Below, piece after piece: positions 49,149-60,350 of a stretch of DNA of 64,000 nt (its first letter is position 1; each line of letters opens with the position of its first letter). The stretch is from NCBI GenBank assembly GCA_002786025.1, contig NHNW01000062.1, positions 62,001 to 126,000 on the forward strand, read 5' to 3'. The notes beneath the pieces are model-generated. The model made no database searches. It was not told where the DNA came from and saw only the letters and a list, made by a program, of their open reading frames with translations. This DNA comes from Zasmidium citrigriseum. Lineage: Eukaryota; Ascomycota; Dothideomycetes; Mycosphaerellales; Mycosphaerellaceae. The position numbers and the translations under genes were made by a program.

Positions 49149-50201
49149 ATGGCGAACGAAGAAAGTCCCCCGAATGACCAACGCCGACCCACTCCCTTCC
49201 CCTGGCGCATCTACCTCCTCACCACCCTCCTCCTCAGCACCCTCCACCCCCACCTCCGCCAACATTTAAACTGGACAACTGGTCTATCACCCTACCTCCT
49301 CCTCGCCTGGGACACGCAATATATCACCTTCCTCCACACCCCAACCCTCCCCTCCTACCTCCGCCTCCTCTTCCTCCCCCTGGCACTATGCGTCCCACTC
49401 TACACAACCCTCGTAGCCCTCCTCGCGACCTTCATTCAATGGTGGTGCTGGATGGCTTACAAACCCTCCTCGCTGGGGAAGATGATCTGCCTCGACGACC
49501 TGTACGCTCGGTTTGGATGGGGCTCGCTCTTGGCTGATATCGACAGTCTGGAACACTCAGGAGAAACGGCCTGGACGGCACGTTGGCTCACGGAGAGGGA
49601 CGGGATGCCAGAATCGGCGTTTTCGAGAGGTCCAGCGGTATGCTTCTTCTGCGGCATGGGTCTTCTGCTTACGACTGCGACATGGCGGTTGGTCTCGCAC
49701 GACCTCAGACGTCATTTCCCAGATTTACCAACAGTTCCCTTCTTTATTCGCTGGTCTATCCGTATTCTGGTCGGCTTTGCTGCCATCAATGGAATCACAT
49801 GGTGGACGCATCCGCCGGTAATGTTCTGGACGATGCAGTTCGTTGTCGTGCTGGGGATCGCTACGGTACACTCGTTAAGAGATCTGGTGGTTTGGTGGAT
49901 TGGAGGACGGATGCTTGCTTGGAGTGCCGTGTGGTTTAGTCGTCGCTCGGCCGGATCTGGGGTTGTTGATACGTTGACGACACGCGCATTGAACCATGTG
50001 CAGGCCATTGGAAGAGCTTGCATCGACGAAGTTCCGAATGAGATCTGGACAGCCGGGTCAGCAGTCCTTGCCAACTTGGACACATTCCATGCCTGGGTAA
50101 TGCGTTTGATAGACGCCGTACCTGACTGGTTGATGATGGCTTTCGCAGTGCCTGTGGGTTTGGGGGTTGGGAAGAATCTGAAGGACATGATTTTCGATTG
50201 A
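49149..50201 (+). CDS. Multi-pass membrane protein of unknown function
   Basis: A single exon of 350 codons. About five to six hydrophobic segments are visible: near residues 18-33, 68-95 (LLFLPLALCVPLYTTLVALL), 160-178, 195-214, 218-240 (FWTMQFVVVLGIATVHSL) and a weaker one near 328-345. The loop after segment two is acidic and Trp/Asp-rich. There is no signal peptide apart from the first helix and no recognised family. It could be an ER or other endomembrane protein. It ends convergently with the complex I gene, leaving 156 bp between the stops. Confidence 0.75.
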   Translation: MANEESPPNDQRRPTPFPWRIYLLTTLLLSTLHPHLRQHLNWTTGLSPYLLLAWDTQYITFLHTPTLPSYLRLLFLPLALCVPLYTTLVALLATFIQWWCWMAYKPSSLGKMICLDDLYARFGWGSLLADIDSLEHSGETAWTARWLTERDGMPESAFSRGPAVCFFCGMGLLLTTATWRLVSHDLRRHFPDLPTVPFFIRWSIRILVGFAAINGITWWTHPPVMFWTMQFVVVLGIATVHSLRDLVVWWIGGRMLAWSAVWFSRRSAGSGVVDTLTTRALNHVQAIGRACIDEVPNEIWTAGSAVLANLDTFHAWVMRLIDAVPDWLMMAFAVPVGLGVGKNLKDMIFD

Positions 50202-50357
50202 AGGACCGTCAATTTTCTGGACGAATGTCGAGGGAAGGCCGGTTGTTGGCAGGGTGCTATGATGAAAGGCGATAAGCGAAGCAAGACTCTAGATGAACGG
50301 GTCAAGGCTCGGCAAAGCCTTGTATCAGTTTTCTGTGATCTTACATATATACACCCC

Positions 50358-51362
50358 TCAAAGCGCACCATCCTTCCTCAGCGCCTGTTCGGGCGTCGGG
50401 TAGTTATCCAGCTCCAAAAGATTCGTCTGTCCATCTGCGTTCTCGCACGAGATCCGTGAACTCAAAGGTCCCGGCGAAGGGATCTTCACACCCTGGGCTG
50501 AGTATCCCTGTCCTCCCTGCTTGATCTGCTTGCCTGATGACTCCCCGGAAACCTGATCTTTGCCGCTCTCGCCCACCATCCCCGGTGCCCAGCCACTCGC
50601 GCCCGTCTTCTCGGCCGCCTCTTTCAATGCTCGGAGGAGATCTTTCGTTGTTTCGGGGGTCAGATCTTCGTAGTAGTCGTCGTTGATCTGGACCATGGGG
50701 GCGTTGGCGCAGGCGCCGAGACACTCGACTTCGGTGAAGGTGAAGATGTTGTCTTTAGTTGTCTCGCCGTGGTGGATGCCGAGTTCCTCTTCGATGGCTT
50801 TCATGATGCCGTCGCTGCCTCGCAGTTGGCATGGTGTCTGTCAAGTATCAGAAATGTCCATATTCCCCTTATCTTCTTCCTTATTCTTACCGTCGTGCAG
50901 CACTGAACATGGAACCTTCCCACAGGATTCCGGTTGTACATGGTATAGAACGTCGCCACCTCATACACGCGCATAGGCGGCATCTCCAATATCCTCGCTA
51001 CCTCATTCATGACACTGATGCTGGTGAAGCCGTGTTGGCGCTGTCCGAGGTCGAGCAAAGGCATTACGGCGGCTTTCTTGTACTGGCTGGGGTAGCGGCT
51101 GAGGACCTCCTTAATGAGCTGCTCATTCTGCTCGTTGAATTTGAAGGGTATCGAGGGGTTGTTTTCGGGGGTGTCGCGGTGCTGGAGGGAGTGTTAGAGG
51201 TCTGCGAGGTTGTGGAAAGGTGCAGTCTCCTGTGCGTACCACCATGAGCGAGGCGCTCCGCGATGCGCTCGAGACCTGGAATGTGCGTCGCTGTTCGACT
51301 ATGCAGCTGCGAACGGCTCGCGCGCTGCCCCTGAGGGCCCAGGGAGCGAGTTTGGAGGCCAT
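50358..51362 (-). CDS. NADH:ubiquinone oxidoreductase 24 kDa subunit (NDUFV2/NuoE)
   Basis: Three exons (51362-51240, 51181-50891, 50837-50358) give 297 residues. The N-terminus ([20 protein letters not shown]) is a mitochondrial presequence. The thioredoxin-like domain carries the N1a [2Fe-2S] ligands: C136-x4-C141 (HVQCCTTTPCQLRG, split by the second intron after CTT) and C177-x3-C181 ([11 protein letters not shown]). It belongs to the peripheral arm of complex I, next to the 51 kDa NADH-binding subunit. The C-terminal 80 residues extend past the domain as a Gly/Ser/Lys-rich tail, as in other filamentous fungi. Confidence 0.95.
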
Positions 51363-51716
51363 AGTGGGTTGTGGGAGAAAGATGTGGCGGTTGTCGGCTT
51401 GTCTTAAAGTTCGAGCATTGGCTGTTGCTGACTGTCGGCGATGCTGATTGGTCCATCACCGGCAAGGACGATCGACTTCACATCATCGACTTTCACAACA
51501 CTTTCACAAGAGACCGAGCCTCGAGACATTTCTTCAATTGATACCAGACTTATGGACCAACACCGCCAATCGAGTTTCTATCCGCGCCGAATGCCATTTC
51601 CACAAAATATGTACACGCAACATGATGGGTATCTGCCTTCTCCATGAAAATGCCGCCTCCCAACAACGCCGTTCATTATGCTCGCCAATGCTGAGCGCCC
51701 GCCATGCACTTCATCG
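51363..51716. other. Intergenic region between complex I subunit and cdc7
   Basis: Promoter of the complex I gene and 3' flank of cdc7. No gene was seen. Confidence 0.4.
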
Positions 51717-53114
51717 TTAATCTACCATCTCGCTGTCCTGGCTGCTGGCCAGATCCGCATCTCCAGTCAACCACGGATGCAGCAACGCCTGTTCTGCCGT
51801 GATTCTCTTGTTTGGATCCAACTGCAGGCAGCACTGCATGAAGGCAATAGCATCATGCTCGTCCTCACTCAGGCCGCCGTCGGGATCCTTCTTGCTACGT
51901 CCTGTGCACCACAGAAGAATCTTCTCCCAGCTGTGTCCGTTATCAGAGATGGTGGGAATGTTGGTCTGCAGCACCTGCCCGTGAAGCATGGCAGTGTCTT
52001 TCATCTTCCGCTTGCCGAAGATTGTGCAGAGCTCAATGAAAGCATCGATGTCGTCCGCCGAATGGAAGAAGGGAAAGCGCTTCGACAGGAAGGTGAGCAG
52101 AATAATGCCGCAACTCCACACATCGATGAGGCACGTCTGGGCTGTGCACTTCAGCAAGACTTCAGGCGCACGGAAGCCTCGAGTTCCCGCCCTGTTCGCA
52201 CGTCGCGACGAGCGTTGGTCTTCCTTCGGGTATGATGGCCGTGGCAGCGGCTGATTGGCTTTTGCTGCTGCTGTGCAGGTTGCAGCATACACCGAATTGT
52301 CAAACTTCTGCTGCTGCTGTCGGTCCGTGTATGTACAAAAGCACGGCTGGTGGTCGGTGCCTTCTCTCTCAGCAAGGCCAAAATCGACGAGCACTCCACG
52401 CCGGTGTGCAGGTGAGTAGAGAAAGTTGGTCGGCTTGATATCTCGGTGGATGATTTCGGCCTCGTGGACTGATTTCAGGGCCGTGAAAAGACTGTGGAAG
52501 TAGACACGCATGTCTTCGGTGGAGAAGGTGCGGTAGTAGTCTCGGAAGTCTTTGTGTTGAAAGAAAGGTAGGATGGCAATGACCTGGTCCTGGTGACGGA
52601 AAGCCGTGATAAGCGGACAGACGTTTGGGGAGTCTCTCAAGTCCTTCAGTAGTTCCAGCTCATTGAAGATGCGGCTGGGTGACGAGGTGACATAGATCTT
52701 CTTGATTGCCACATACTTTGGCTTCGACGCGCGAGAGGCTTGCTTCATGCTGGTGTTGCTGTCAAGATTCTCCTTGTCGCCGTCCAGGTCCCAGTTGTTG
52801 AGGTATTGGTCGTATAGCAAGTCTTCAGCCTTGTAGACGGTGGAAAAGGTGCCCTCGCCAATGCGGTTAATGAGACGGTAGCGCTGGCCGATGTTCTTGA
52901 AACTCTGCTCGAAGCGTTCCATGTCATCCAGGATGGAGTCATCGATCTCTTCCTGCTCCTCATCCTCTGACACAGTGCCGCCGCTCTCCTCGAGTGGGTC
53001 TCTGCTTTCGTCCAAATTGTCCGTGTCGTCTTCGGTGCTTTCGCCATGATGGACATGCTCTTCGTCCTCGTGCACCACCACGGACTCATGTGCCCGTCTG
53101 CTCACCGCCGCCAT
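51717..53114 (-). CDS. cdc7: Cdc7/Hsk1 protein kinase (DDK catalytic subunit)
   Basis: A single exon; I start at the ATG at 53114 (MAAVSRRAHE) because the upstream continuation of the frame begins with GTG. 465 residues. An acidic N-terminus precedes the kinase domain: glycine loop IGEGTFSTVYKAE (85-97), catalytic K138 in VAIKK, HRDIKPTNF (catalytic D225), DFGLAE (244-249) and GTRGFRAPEVLLKC. The insert between DFG and APE is rich in Gln and Lys, as usual for Cdc7 kinase insert 2. With Dbf4 it phosphorylates Mcm2-7 to fire replication origins. Shares a 264-bp divergent promoter with the condensin gene. Confidence 0.93.
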   Translation of the reverse strand: MAAVSRRAHESVVVHEDEEHVHHGESTEDDTDNLDESRDPLEESGGTVSEDEEQEEIDDSILDDMERFEQSFKNIGQRYRLINRIGEGTFSTVYKAEDLLYDQYLNNWDLDGDKENLDSNTSMKQASRASKPKYVAIKKIYVTSSPSRIFNELELLKDLRDSPNVCPLITAFRHQDQVIAILPFFQHKDFRDYYRTFSTEDMRVYFHSLFTALKSVHEAEIIHRDIKPTNFLYSPAHRRGVLVDFGLAEREGTDHQPCFCTYTDRQQQQKFDNSVYAATCTAAAKANQPLPRPSYPKEDQRSSRRANRAGTRGFRAPEVLLKCTAQTCLIDVWSCGIILLTFLSKRFPFFHSADDIDAFIELCTIFGKRKMKDTAMLHGQVLQTNIPTISDNGHSWEKILLWCTGRSKKDPDGGLSEDEHDAIAFMQCCLQLDPNKRITAEQALLHPWLTGDADLASSQDSEMVD

Positions 53115-53229
53115 CCTGCACGTCAATCTCCAGTCACCTCGGCGTCGGCAAGTCACGAGTGCCGTATTCCAGGATGTGTCGCATTGATTTGAAGCTGTAG
53201 CAGCGAGCTTGTCAGGTGCATTCTCAGGT

Positions 53230-53315
53230 ACGCGACTTCTTCGCGTGTCGGTTGCTGGGGAAACCGCCACCAGCTGCCGCTAGCGCCCGCATCTCGAAAA
53301 CATGCCGACGACGCG
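53230..53315. promoter_or_regulatory. ACGCG (MCB-like) cluster in the cdc7/cnd1 promoter
   Basis: ACGCG cores lie at 53230-53234, on the minus strand at 53242-53246 (reading CACGCGAA) and at 53311-53315, within the 264 bp between the two start codons. They match the Mlu I cell-cycle box bound by MBF. About 0.5 matches would be expected by chance. Confidence 0.4.
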
Positions 53316-53378
53316 CGACAAGAACAACCACCACTGCTCTTCTTGTATTGGAGGTTTCTACTCATTCTCGTCGCCAAC

Positions 53379-56300
53379 ATGGCGGATTTTACTATCAGCG
53401 ATGCGCTCACTGCTTATTTAGACGACCCCCAAGCGATTGTCACCGCCGAAGCCGATCCCGCCCTTGTTGACTGCGAAAACGACCCGGATGCCTTCACACC
53501 AGGCCTAATCAACAGCGTGCTCAATGAAATCACCGATGCGATCGCGGAGAACCCAGAGGCCATTCTCCAAGCAAGTAACTTCGATAGCTTGCAATTCCTG
53601 CTCAAGTGCGCGCCCACACTTCCTTTACACCAGCAGTCTTCTTCGCGCAAGCAAAACTCCAATTCTGACTCTGAGCTCGTGGCTCTTTCTAGGCAGTCGT
53701 CCTTTATACCATCGCAATCCCTCGGCAAAATCTTCGAACTCGTCATCAGCGGTCTGGGCGCAGAGGCCGAGATCGTGCATCATGAAGAGCAGGAAGGTGA
53801 GACTGAGGTCGCGCAGCACAAACAAATCCTGGAGATGTTTGCGTTCTTGCTCCAGTGGTGTGTCGCATCGGTGGAAGCCAAGAGCGCGGAGAAACCTGCT
53901 GCGCCTGCGCGAGGAAAAGGCGCAAAGGGTGCAAAGAGCAAGGCAGCGCAGAAAGATGGCCCTTGGGATCCTTCGGCGCAGCTGCAAACCGCGCTCGACA
54001 CGATGGCGAAGGTCATGAAGCTCAAGCTTTCCAAGATTTTCGTGACGACCAGCGAGCGCGATACATTCATTGGACTGTTCACGAGGCCGACATACCTTAT
54101 ACTGGAGAGCGAGACGCGAGTAAAGAGCCAGGCCATTCGAATGCATGCGTGGAAGGTGCTTTGCGTGGCAATCAAGCACCATGGGCACGCGTACGGGGCG
54201 CAAACCAGCATAGTCCAGAACTTGACCTACTTTGAGCATCTCTCAGAGCCTATGGCAGAGTTTCTGAACATTCTGGCTGAGCAATACGACTACCCGCAGC
54301 TCGCCGAAGAGGTCATGAAGGAGCTGTCGACGAAGGAGTTCAGTGACAACGATAACAAGGGGCCAAAGTCTGTTTCGACATTCGTAGCACGATTGTCCGA
54401 GCTTGCGCCTCGTCTTGTTCAGAAGCAAGTCACATACCTGGCGAAGTTGCTGGAGAGCGAGAACTACACCCTTCGGATGGCCATCATCGAAGTCTGCGGC
54501 AACTTGATTGCCATGCTTTCCAAAGTCGAAGAGAGCGAGCGTCGAGAGGAGCACAAAGGTCAAATCAACGCCTTCTTTGAAGTCCTGGAGGAGCGATTTC
54601 TGGATGTCAACCCATATGCACGATGCCGAGCGATCCAGGTCTATGTCAAACTTTGCGATTTGGAGACGAAGTACCCGAAGCGCAGGCAGAGAGCCGCAGA
54701 GCTGGCAGCACAGAGTCTGGAAGACAAATCCTCGAATGTCAGACGTAATGCGATCAAGCTGTTGTCGAAATTGCTGGAAACCCATCCATTTGCTGTTCTC
54801 CACGGCGGACAGCTCAGCCATGAGCAATGGAGCGAGAGACTGGAGGCTTGTGAGAATGAGCTGGCCAACCTCAAACCACCAGCCGGAAGTCCTGGTTTGG
54901 GCGAACAACCAGCTGAAGGCGAAAAGACGGTCGACGAGAGCTTACTCAACGAGCCCACCCAGGTCGAATCTGCAGAGAAGGCACCTCGTACCGAAGAGGA
55001 GATGGCTGCTGCGATGCAAAAGGCACAGGAAGAAGCGGCGACTGCTGAAGCCATCAACAAGCTGCAATTGACAAGACGGTACTACGTTGAAGCTCTTCGC
55101 TTTATCGAAACGCTCCACGAAGCCTCGCCGCAAGTCACGCAGCTGTTGTCCTCGAAGAACAAGACAGAAGTCATCGAAGCCATGGACTTCTTCGTCACGG
55201 CGGATGCATACGAACTTGAGACCGCCAAGATCGGCATCCGTCGTATGCTTCGTCTGATCTGGACCAAGGGCAACAGTGACGAGGGCAAGGGCGTGCAAAC
55301 ACATTTGATCGAATGCTACAAGGGCCTCTTCTTCACTGCGCCTGGGAACTTCAGCCCGAATGACGCTGCCAACTATGTGGCCCGTAACATGATGAGTTTG
55401 ACCTACGGTGCTTCGCCCGCAGAGTTAACGAGTCTCGAGCAGCTCCTGGCGACTATGATGAAAGAGAAGGCCATCAACGATCTGGTGATCCAGAAGCTCT
55501 GGCAGGTGTACGGAGTCCAGAAGCGGGAGATTTCCAAATCACAGCGGCGTGGTGCAATCATCGTCTTGGGCATGCTGGCCCTTGCGGATCCTGATATCGT
55601 CGTCCGCGAGATGGAGTCTTGTCTGCGAATCGGTCTTGGCTCCATTGGAAGACGGGACCTGGCACTCGCACGCTTCACCTGCATTGCACTCATGCGCATG
55701 ACGAACAACAAGCCTGTCAAGGGAGCCGAGAGCAAGCCAAGCACCAGACTGCCAAACGACCATGCGGTCCTTGTTCGACTTGCCAGTCTTCTGGAAATCG
55801 AGAGCGACAGCCGTGATTGGTATGGCATGGCCGAGCAGGCTATTGGTGCCATCTATGCTCTGTCCAAGCACCCCGACATTCTGTGTTCCGACATCATACG
55901 CCGCAAGACAAAAGCTGTTTTCCTCCGGAAGGCGTCCTCTACAACTCCACCTGCAAAGAACGGGGCCGCCGACGACAGCCAGATGGATGTCGACGGAGAT
56001 GTAGAGATGAGCGACATGCCAGAGGATGTCTCTGCTGAGCCTGAGCAAAAGGCCGAAGAGCCATCCAGCGAGGACAGCGGGTCTGCGTTGGCATTGTCGC
56101 AACTACTTTTCGCCGTCGGTCACATCGCTCTGAAACAGATCGTCCACCTGGAACTCTGCGAACAAGACTTCAAGCGCCGGAAAGCCGAAAAGGAGAAATC
56201 CAAGGCCCCATCGTCAGCAAAGAAGGCGCCAGGCAGTCGAGCGGTCTCAGGAGCGTCCAAAAAGGGCGACGACAAGACGGAGAACGAGCCCGATGAGCTT

Positions 56301-57185
56301 GACCTCATGGCTGGCACGACCGAAGACGACTTCACGGATGCCATCGCACACGTTCGTGAGCGAGAGCTTCTGTACGGCCAACAATCGCTGCTCACCCACT
56401 TCGGCCCGTTGGTGAAGGAGATTTGCAGCAACAACACCTCGTATCCCAACGCCGAACTCCAGGCGCAGGCTGCCTTATGTATGGCCAAGCTCATGTGCGT
56501 GAGCTCAGAGTATTGCGAGACCAACCTCAGTCTGCTCATCACAATCCTCGAGCGATCACCATCGTCCATCACCCGCAGCAACCTGGTCGTGGCTCTTGGC
56601 GATATGGCCGTGTGCTTCAACCACCTGATCGACGAGAACACCGACTTCCTCTACCGTCGTCTGTCTGATAACAGCTTGCAAGTCAAGCGAACATGCCTCA
56701 TGACTCTCACATTCTTGATCCTGGCCGGACAAGTCAAGGTCAAGGGGCAACTGGGCGAGATGGCCAAGTGTGTCGAGGATACCGACGACAGGATTCGCGA
56801 GATGAGTCGGATGTTCTTTGCTGAGTTGGCGGGCAAGGACAATGCCGTTTACAACCATTTCGTGGACATGTTCAGTCTCCTCTCTGCCGACGAGAGCCTG
56901 GATGAGGAGAGGTTCAGGAAGGTCATCAAGTTCTTGTCCAGCTTCATTGAAAAGGTTAGTCTTCGAGACTGCATTGACTTAAGTAATCCACTGACAGACA
57001 TACTACAGGACAAGCATGCCAAACAGCTCGCGAGCAAGTTGGCGCCTCGACTGCAGCGTGCCGAGAGCGCGAGGCAGTGGCATGATGTGGAGTATGCACT
57101 GAACCAGCTTCCGCACAAGAACGAGGAAATCACGAAGTTAATCGGCGAGGGATGCAAAGTTGTCGAGGCCGGTGCAGGTGCATAG
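53379..57185 (+). CDS. Condensin complex subunit 1 (Cnd1/Ycs4, CAP-D2)
   Basis: Exons 53379-56954 and 57009-57185 give 1250 residues, typical for the HEAT subunit. I infer the 54-nt intron 56955-57008 (GTTAGT...CTGAC...ACAG) because it removes residues unlike the family between FIEK and DKHAKQLAS; it is in frame. Recognised blocks: HEAT arrays such as ARCRAIQVYVKLCDLE and KSSNVRRNAIKLLSKLLETH, and the conserved cnd1 core NLVVALGDMAVCFNHLIDEN with NSLQVKRTCLMTLTFLILAG. A disordered acidic/basic stretch lies around 850-960. It acts with Smc2/Smc4 and the Brn1 kleisin to compact mitotic chromosomes. Confidence 0.95.
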   Translation: MADFTISDALTAYLDDPQAIVTAEADPALVDCENDPDAFTPGLINSVLNEITDAIAENPEAILQASNFDSLQFLLKCAPTLPLHQQSSSRKQNSNSDSELVALSRQSSFIPSQSLGKIFELVISGLGAEAEIVHHEEQEGETEVAQHKQILEMFAFLLQWCVASVEAKSAEKPAAPARGKGAKGAKSKAAQKDGPWDPSAQLQTALDTMAKVMKLKLSKIFVTTSERDTFIGLFTRPTYLILESETRVKSQAIRMHAWKVLCVAIKHHGHAYGAQTSIVQNLTYFEHLSEPMAEFLNILAEQYDYPQLAEEVMKELSTKEFSDNDNKGPKSVSTFVARLSELAPRLVQKQVTYLAKLLESENYTLRMAIIEVCGNLIAMLSKVEESERREEHKGQINAFFEVLEERFLDVNPYARCRAIQVYVKLCDLETKYPKRRQRAAELAAQSLEDKSSNVRRNAIKLLSKLLETHPFAVLHGGQLSHEQWSERLEACENELANLKPPAGSPGLGEQPAEGEKTVDESLLNEPTQVESAEKAPRTEEEMAAAMQKAQEEAATAEAINKLQLTRRYYVEALRFIETLHEASPQVTQLLSSKNKTEVIEAMDFFVTADAYELETAKIGIRRMLRLIWTKGNSDEGKGVQTHLIECYKGLFFTAPGNFSPNDAANYVARNMMSLTYGASPAELTSLEQLLATMMKEKAINDLVIQKLWQVYGVQKREISKSQRRGAIIVLGMLALADPDIVVREMESCLRIGLGSIGRRDLALARFTCIALMRMTNNKPVKGAESKPSTRLPNDHAVLVRLASLLEIESDSRDWYGMAEQAIGAIYALSKHPDILCSDIIRRKTKAVFLRKASSTTPPAKNGAADDSQMDVDGDVEMSDMPEDVSAEPEQKAEEPSSEDSGSALALSQLLFAVGHIALKQIVHLELCEQDFKRRKAEKEKSKAPSSAKKAPGSRAVSGASKKGDDKTENEPDELDLMAGTTEDDFTDAIAHVRERELLYGQQSLLTHFGPLVKEICSNNTSYPNAELQAQAALCMAKLMCVSSEYCETNLSLLITILERSPSSITRSNLVVALGDMAVCFNHLIDENTDFLYRRLSDNSLQVKRTCLMTLTFLILAGQVKVKGQLGEMAKCVEDTDDRIREMSRMFFAELAGKDNAVYNHFVDMFSLLSADESLDEERFRKVIKFLSSFIEKVSLRDCIDLSNPLTDILQDKHAKQLASKLAPRLQRAESARQWHDVEYALNQLPHKNEEITKLIGEGCKVVEAGAGA

Positions 57186-57975
57186 GCGAGATGTTTGTGA
57201 TGGCTTATGTGGATATGACTGAAGGGACTGGGTCAGGCGTTGAGGTCAGCGGAACGGGTTTTTGTACAGTGAGCTTGTTTCGTATTCCCTTGAGACGAAT
57301 GAAGGAGATTAGATCTTTGTTGACTGCGTGATGGAATAGCTTCGAATGCCTGTATTTGAGATGGTTTGAGCGATTTTCGATGTACAAGTAGCAGCGAGTC
57401 TCTGGACGATGGTCAGAAGAGTAGACCTCGACTCTTCGACCCAACATCCCCTGCACGGCCTTCCGGGATCCCACTGCGTCCTTTATCCAGCAATATCGCG
57501 TCCAGGAAGTCATGATCCATACGATCACGCCCTATCATCCCTCGCTGCGATGCACGTCACATGACCTGGCCGATTGCTTTTCCGCCTCGCATCGACCTGC
57601 TCTTTGCGGAACAAGATCCAGCTGCGTCGTTACACCTCACACTTGTCTTACGAAATACTTCGTGCTTGCCCCTCATCAGCAGGAGGCTTCCATTTGCTAC
57701 AATGCTATCTGATGGCCCACAGGAGCAAGCCGGTAGAGCGTACACCGAACAAACTGCAGGTAAGAAGACAAGACGGAAGCTAGTAGAAGTTCTCGATTGC
57801 TCTTGCCCGCCGGCGGGCTAGCTTCCAGAGACGGTCTTATCTAAAGCACCTGCAAGAACCGAACGTTTGGGAGATTTACCTTTTCCCGATCTCGCGTGGC
57901 GAGGGACTTCAGCTCTTCTTTCTTTGTCTTTCGACTTTAACCTCACCTCTCTCTCCCTCTCATCAGACATTCACA
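57186..57975. other. Intergenic region upstream of the amine oxidase
   Basis: 790 bp containing the condensin 3' flank and the amine oxidase promoter. Small ORFs only. CT-rich leader (ctctctctccctctc) lies just before the start. Confidence 0.45.
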
Positions 57976-60350
57976 ATGGCCACCGAATCCATTTCCAGCA
58001 CCTCGCTACCCACGCGGGGTCCCAAGACACAAACAGAAGCTCATCCACTGGCCCCGATCAACGCCTCCGAGATCCAAGCCGCCGTCTCTCTAATCCGCTC
58101 CCAATGGCCGCAAAACACAGACCTGCACTTCAAAGCCATCACGCTTCAGGAACCCGCAAAGGCCGAGATGGCACCGTATCTCGAAGCCGAATTTCACAAT
58201 CAAGCGCTTCCGGCTATTGACAGGAAAGTCTTCCTCACGTATTATATTCGCAAGACGGATAAATTCCACGAAGCGGTTGTGAATTTGAGTAGGGGAAGTG
58301 TGGAGTATAACTTGCGACTCGGGGCGAATTTGCACGCACCCGGTGATGGGGAGGAGATTTTTGCCATGGAGAGAATTGCGCTGGAGGATGAGGGGGTGAA
58401 GAGGGAGTTGGAGAAGTTGAAATTGCCCGAGGGGGCGAGGGTTGTTGTTGATCCTTGGATTTATGGTTTGTCACTACTACCACCACATTGGCCCTGTCTG
58501 TCGAATATTTGAGAGTCTGACCGATCGATCAGGATCCGACGGCATCGCCGACGACGCCCGCATGTGGCAATGCTTCATGTACCTGCGCGACCCGTTGAAC
58601 TCCTCCGAAGCCGACTCGAACCACTACGCCCTGCCATTGAGTATCTCGCCCGTGATTGATTGTACCAAGATGGAAGTCATCCGGATTGATTATCTGCCTA
58701 CTGGGAAGGATAATACGATCTTGGAGCCGAAGCCTTGGAAGTCGCAGCCCGGGAATGAGTATTTGTCGGAGTATCAGACGTTGAGACAGGATTTGAAGCC
58801 GCTGCAGGTTGTGCAGCCGGAGGGGGCGAGTTTTGGGGTTAGGGAGGAGGGGACTTCGAATGTAATTCAATGGTGAGTGGTTCTTGTGAGTACTAATGCT
58901 TTTCGCATTCAGCTGATGGTATTGTAGGCAAAAGTGGCAGTTCAGAGTCGGTTTCAACCAACGAGAGGGCATGGTCATCTACGACGTTCGCTATGATGGC
59001 CGCAGTCTGTTCTATCGCCTCTCGCTTTCGGATATGAATATTCCCTACGCTGACCCTCGCCATCCGTTCCACAAGAAGTCGGCTTTTGATCTTGGTGATG
59101 CTGGTGCTGGTACGTTCCCTCGTATCCTACCTTTTCTCGTTTACTAATGATATATTCAGGTATCATGGCCAACGATCTAAAGCTAGGCTGCGACTGTCTC
59201 GGCTCCATCCACTACCTCTCCGCCACCCTCGCCGACGACAAGGGCAACCCCCTCGACATGCCTAACGTTGTTTGTATTCACGAACAAGACGGCGGTATCG
59301 GCTGGAAACACACAAACTACCGCACCGGCCGCGCAGCCGTCGTCCGTAACCGCGAGCTCGTCGTGCAGAGCATTATTACAGTCGCCAACTACGGTACAGC
59401 CAGTCCCTCTCCCCCCTCAAACCCACAAACTAACCTCTCCGCTTCGCAGAATACATAATGGCCTTCCAATTCAACCAAGCCGGCGAGCTCCACTACGAAG
59501 TCCGCGCAACCGGCATCCTCTCAACCCAACCCATCGACGAAGGCCTCACCGTCCCCTGGGGCACCGTGGTCCACCCCGGCGTCCTCGCAACCCACCACCA
59601 ACACATCTTCTCCTTACGCGTAGACCCCATGATCGACGGGCACAGCAACCGCCTCGTCTACGACGAAGCGCTCCCGATGCCGCGCAGCGAGTTCAATCCC
59701 CATGGGACCGGGTACTACGCCCAGGAGACTCTCGTGGAGCACTCGGGCGGGTATGATATCGATTATGAGAGGAATCGGGTGTTTAAGATCCAGAATGATG
59801 CGGTGAGGAATCGGGTGAATGGGAAGCCGGTGGCGTATAAAATCCATGCGCCGCCGTTTCAGAAGATGTTGTCTGATAAAGACTCCTTCAATTATAAGAG
59901 GGCGGAGTTTGCGGATAAGTCTATCTACGCCGTGAAATACCGCGATGGGGAGTTGTACGCCGGAGGGAAATACACGAACCAATCTCGCGGCGGACAAGGC
60001 GTTCGCAGCTGGGCCGATCGAAAAGACAGCATCGTCGACGAGGACCTCGTGGTATTCGTCCAGTTCGGCATCAACCATGTAAGTCCCCTAAGACCCTCCC
60101 AAACCCATCCATACATACTGACGAATGGTGATAGATCCCCCGCATCGAAGACTTCCCCGTAATGCCCTGCGAGACGATCAAAGTTGCTCTCAAACCTGTG
60201 AATTTCTTTGACAAGAACCCGGCGCTGGATGTTCCGCCTAGCACGCAGCTGTTTAATCAGAGTACGCTTTTGAGTGAGCAGCATCATCAAGGAACGGCGG
60301 AGGCGAAAGTGGGGGATTGTTGTGCGCCGAGTGTAGGAAGTAAATTGTGA
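57976..60350 (+). CDS. Peroxisomal copper amine oxidase
   Basis: Six exons (57976-58465, 58533-58872, 58928-59109, 59160-59393, 59450-60078, 60135-60350) give 696 residues. The N-terminal domains N2/N3 are followed by the catalytic core. Active-site base is Asp331 in AFDLGD; the topaquinone precursor is Tyr415 in TVANYEY; copper ligands are H465 and H467 (HQH) and H625 (GINH). The protein ends in SKL, a type 1 peroxisomal targeting signal. It oxidises primary amines to aldehyde, ammonia and hydrogen peroxide, allowing amines to serve as nitrogen source. The fourth intron lies one base after the TPQ codon, between Tyr415 and Glu416. Confidence 0.95.

Noticed and set aside
53115..53270. N-terminal extension of Cdc7 to 53270
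   Set aside because: The extension begins with GTG, and its sequence overlaps the shared promoter; ATG at 53114 gives a normal kinase N-terminus.
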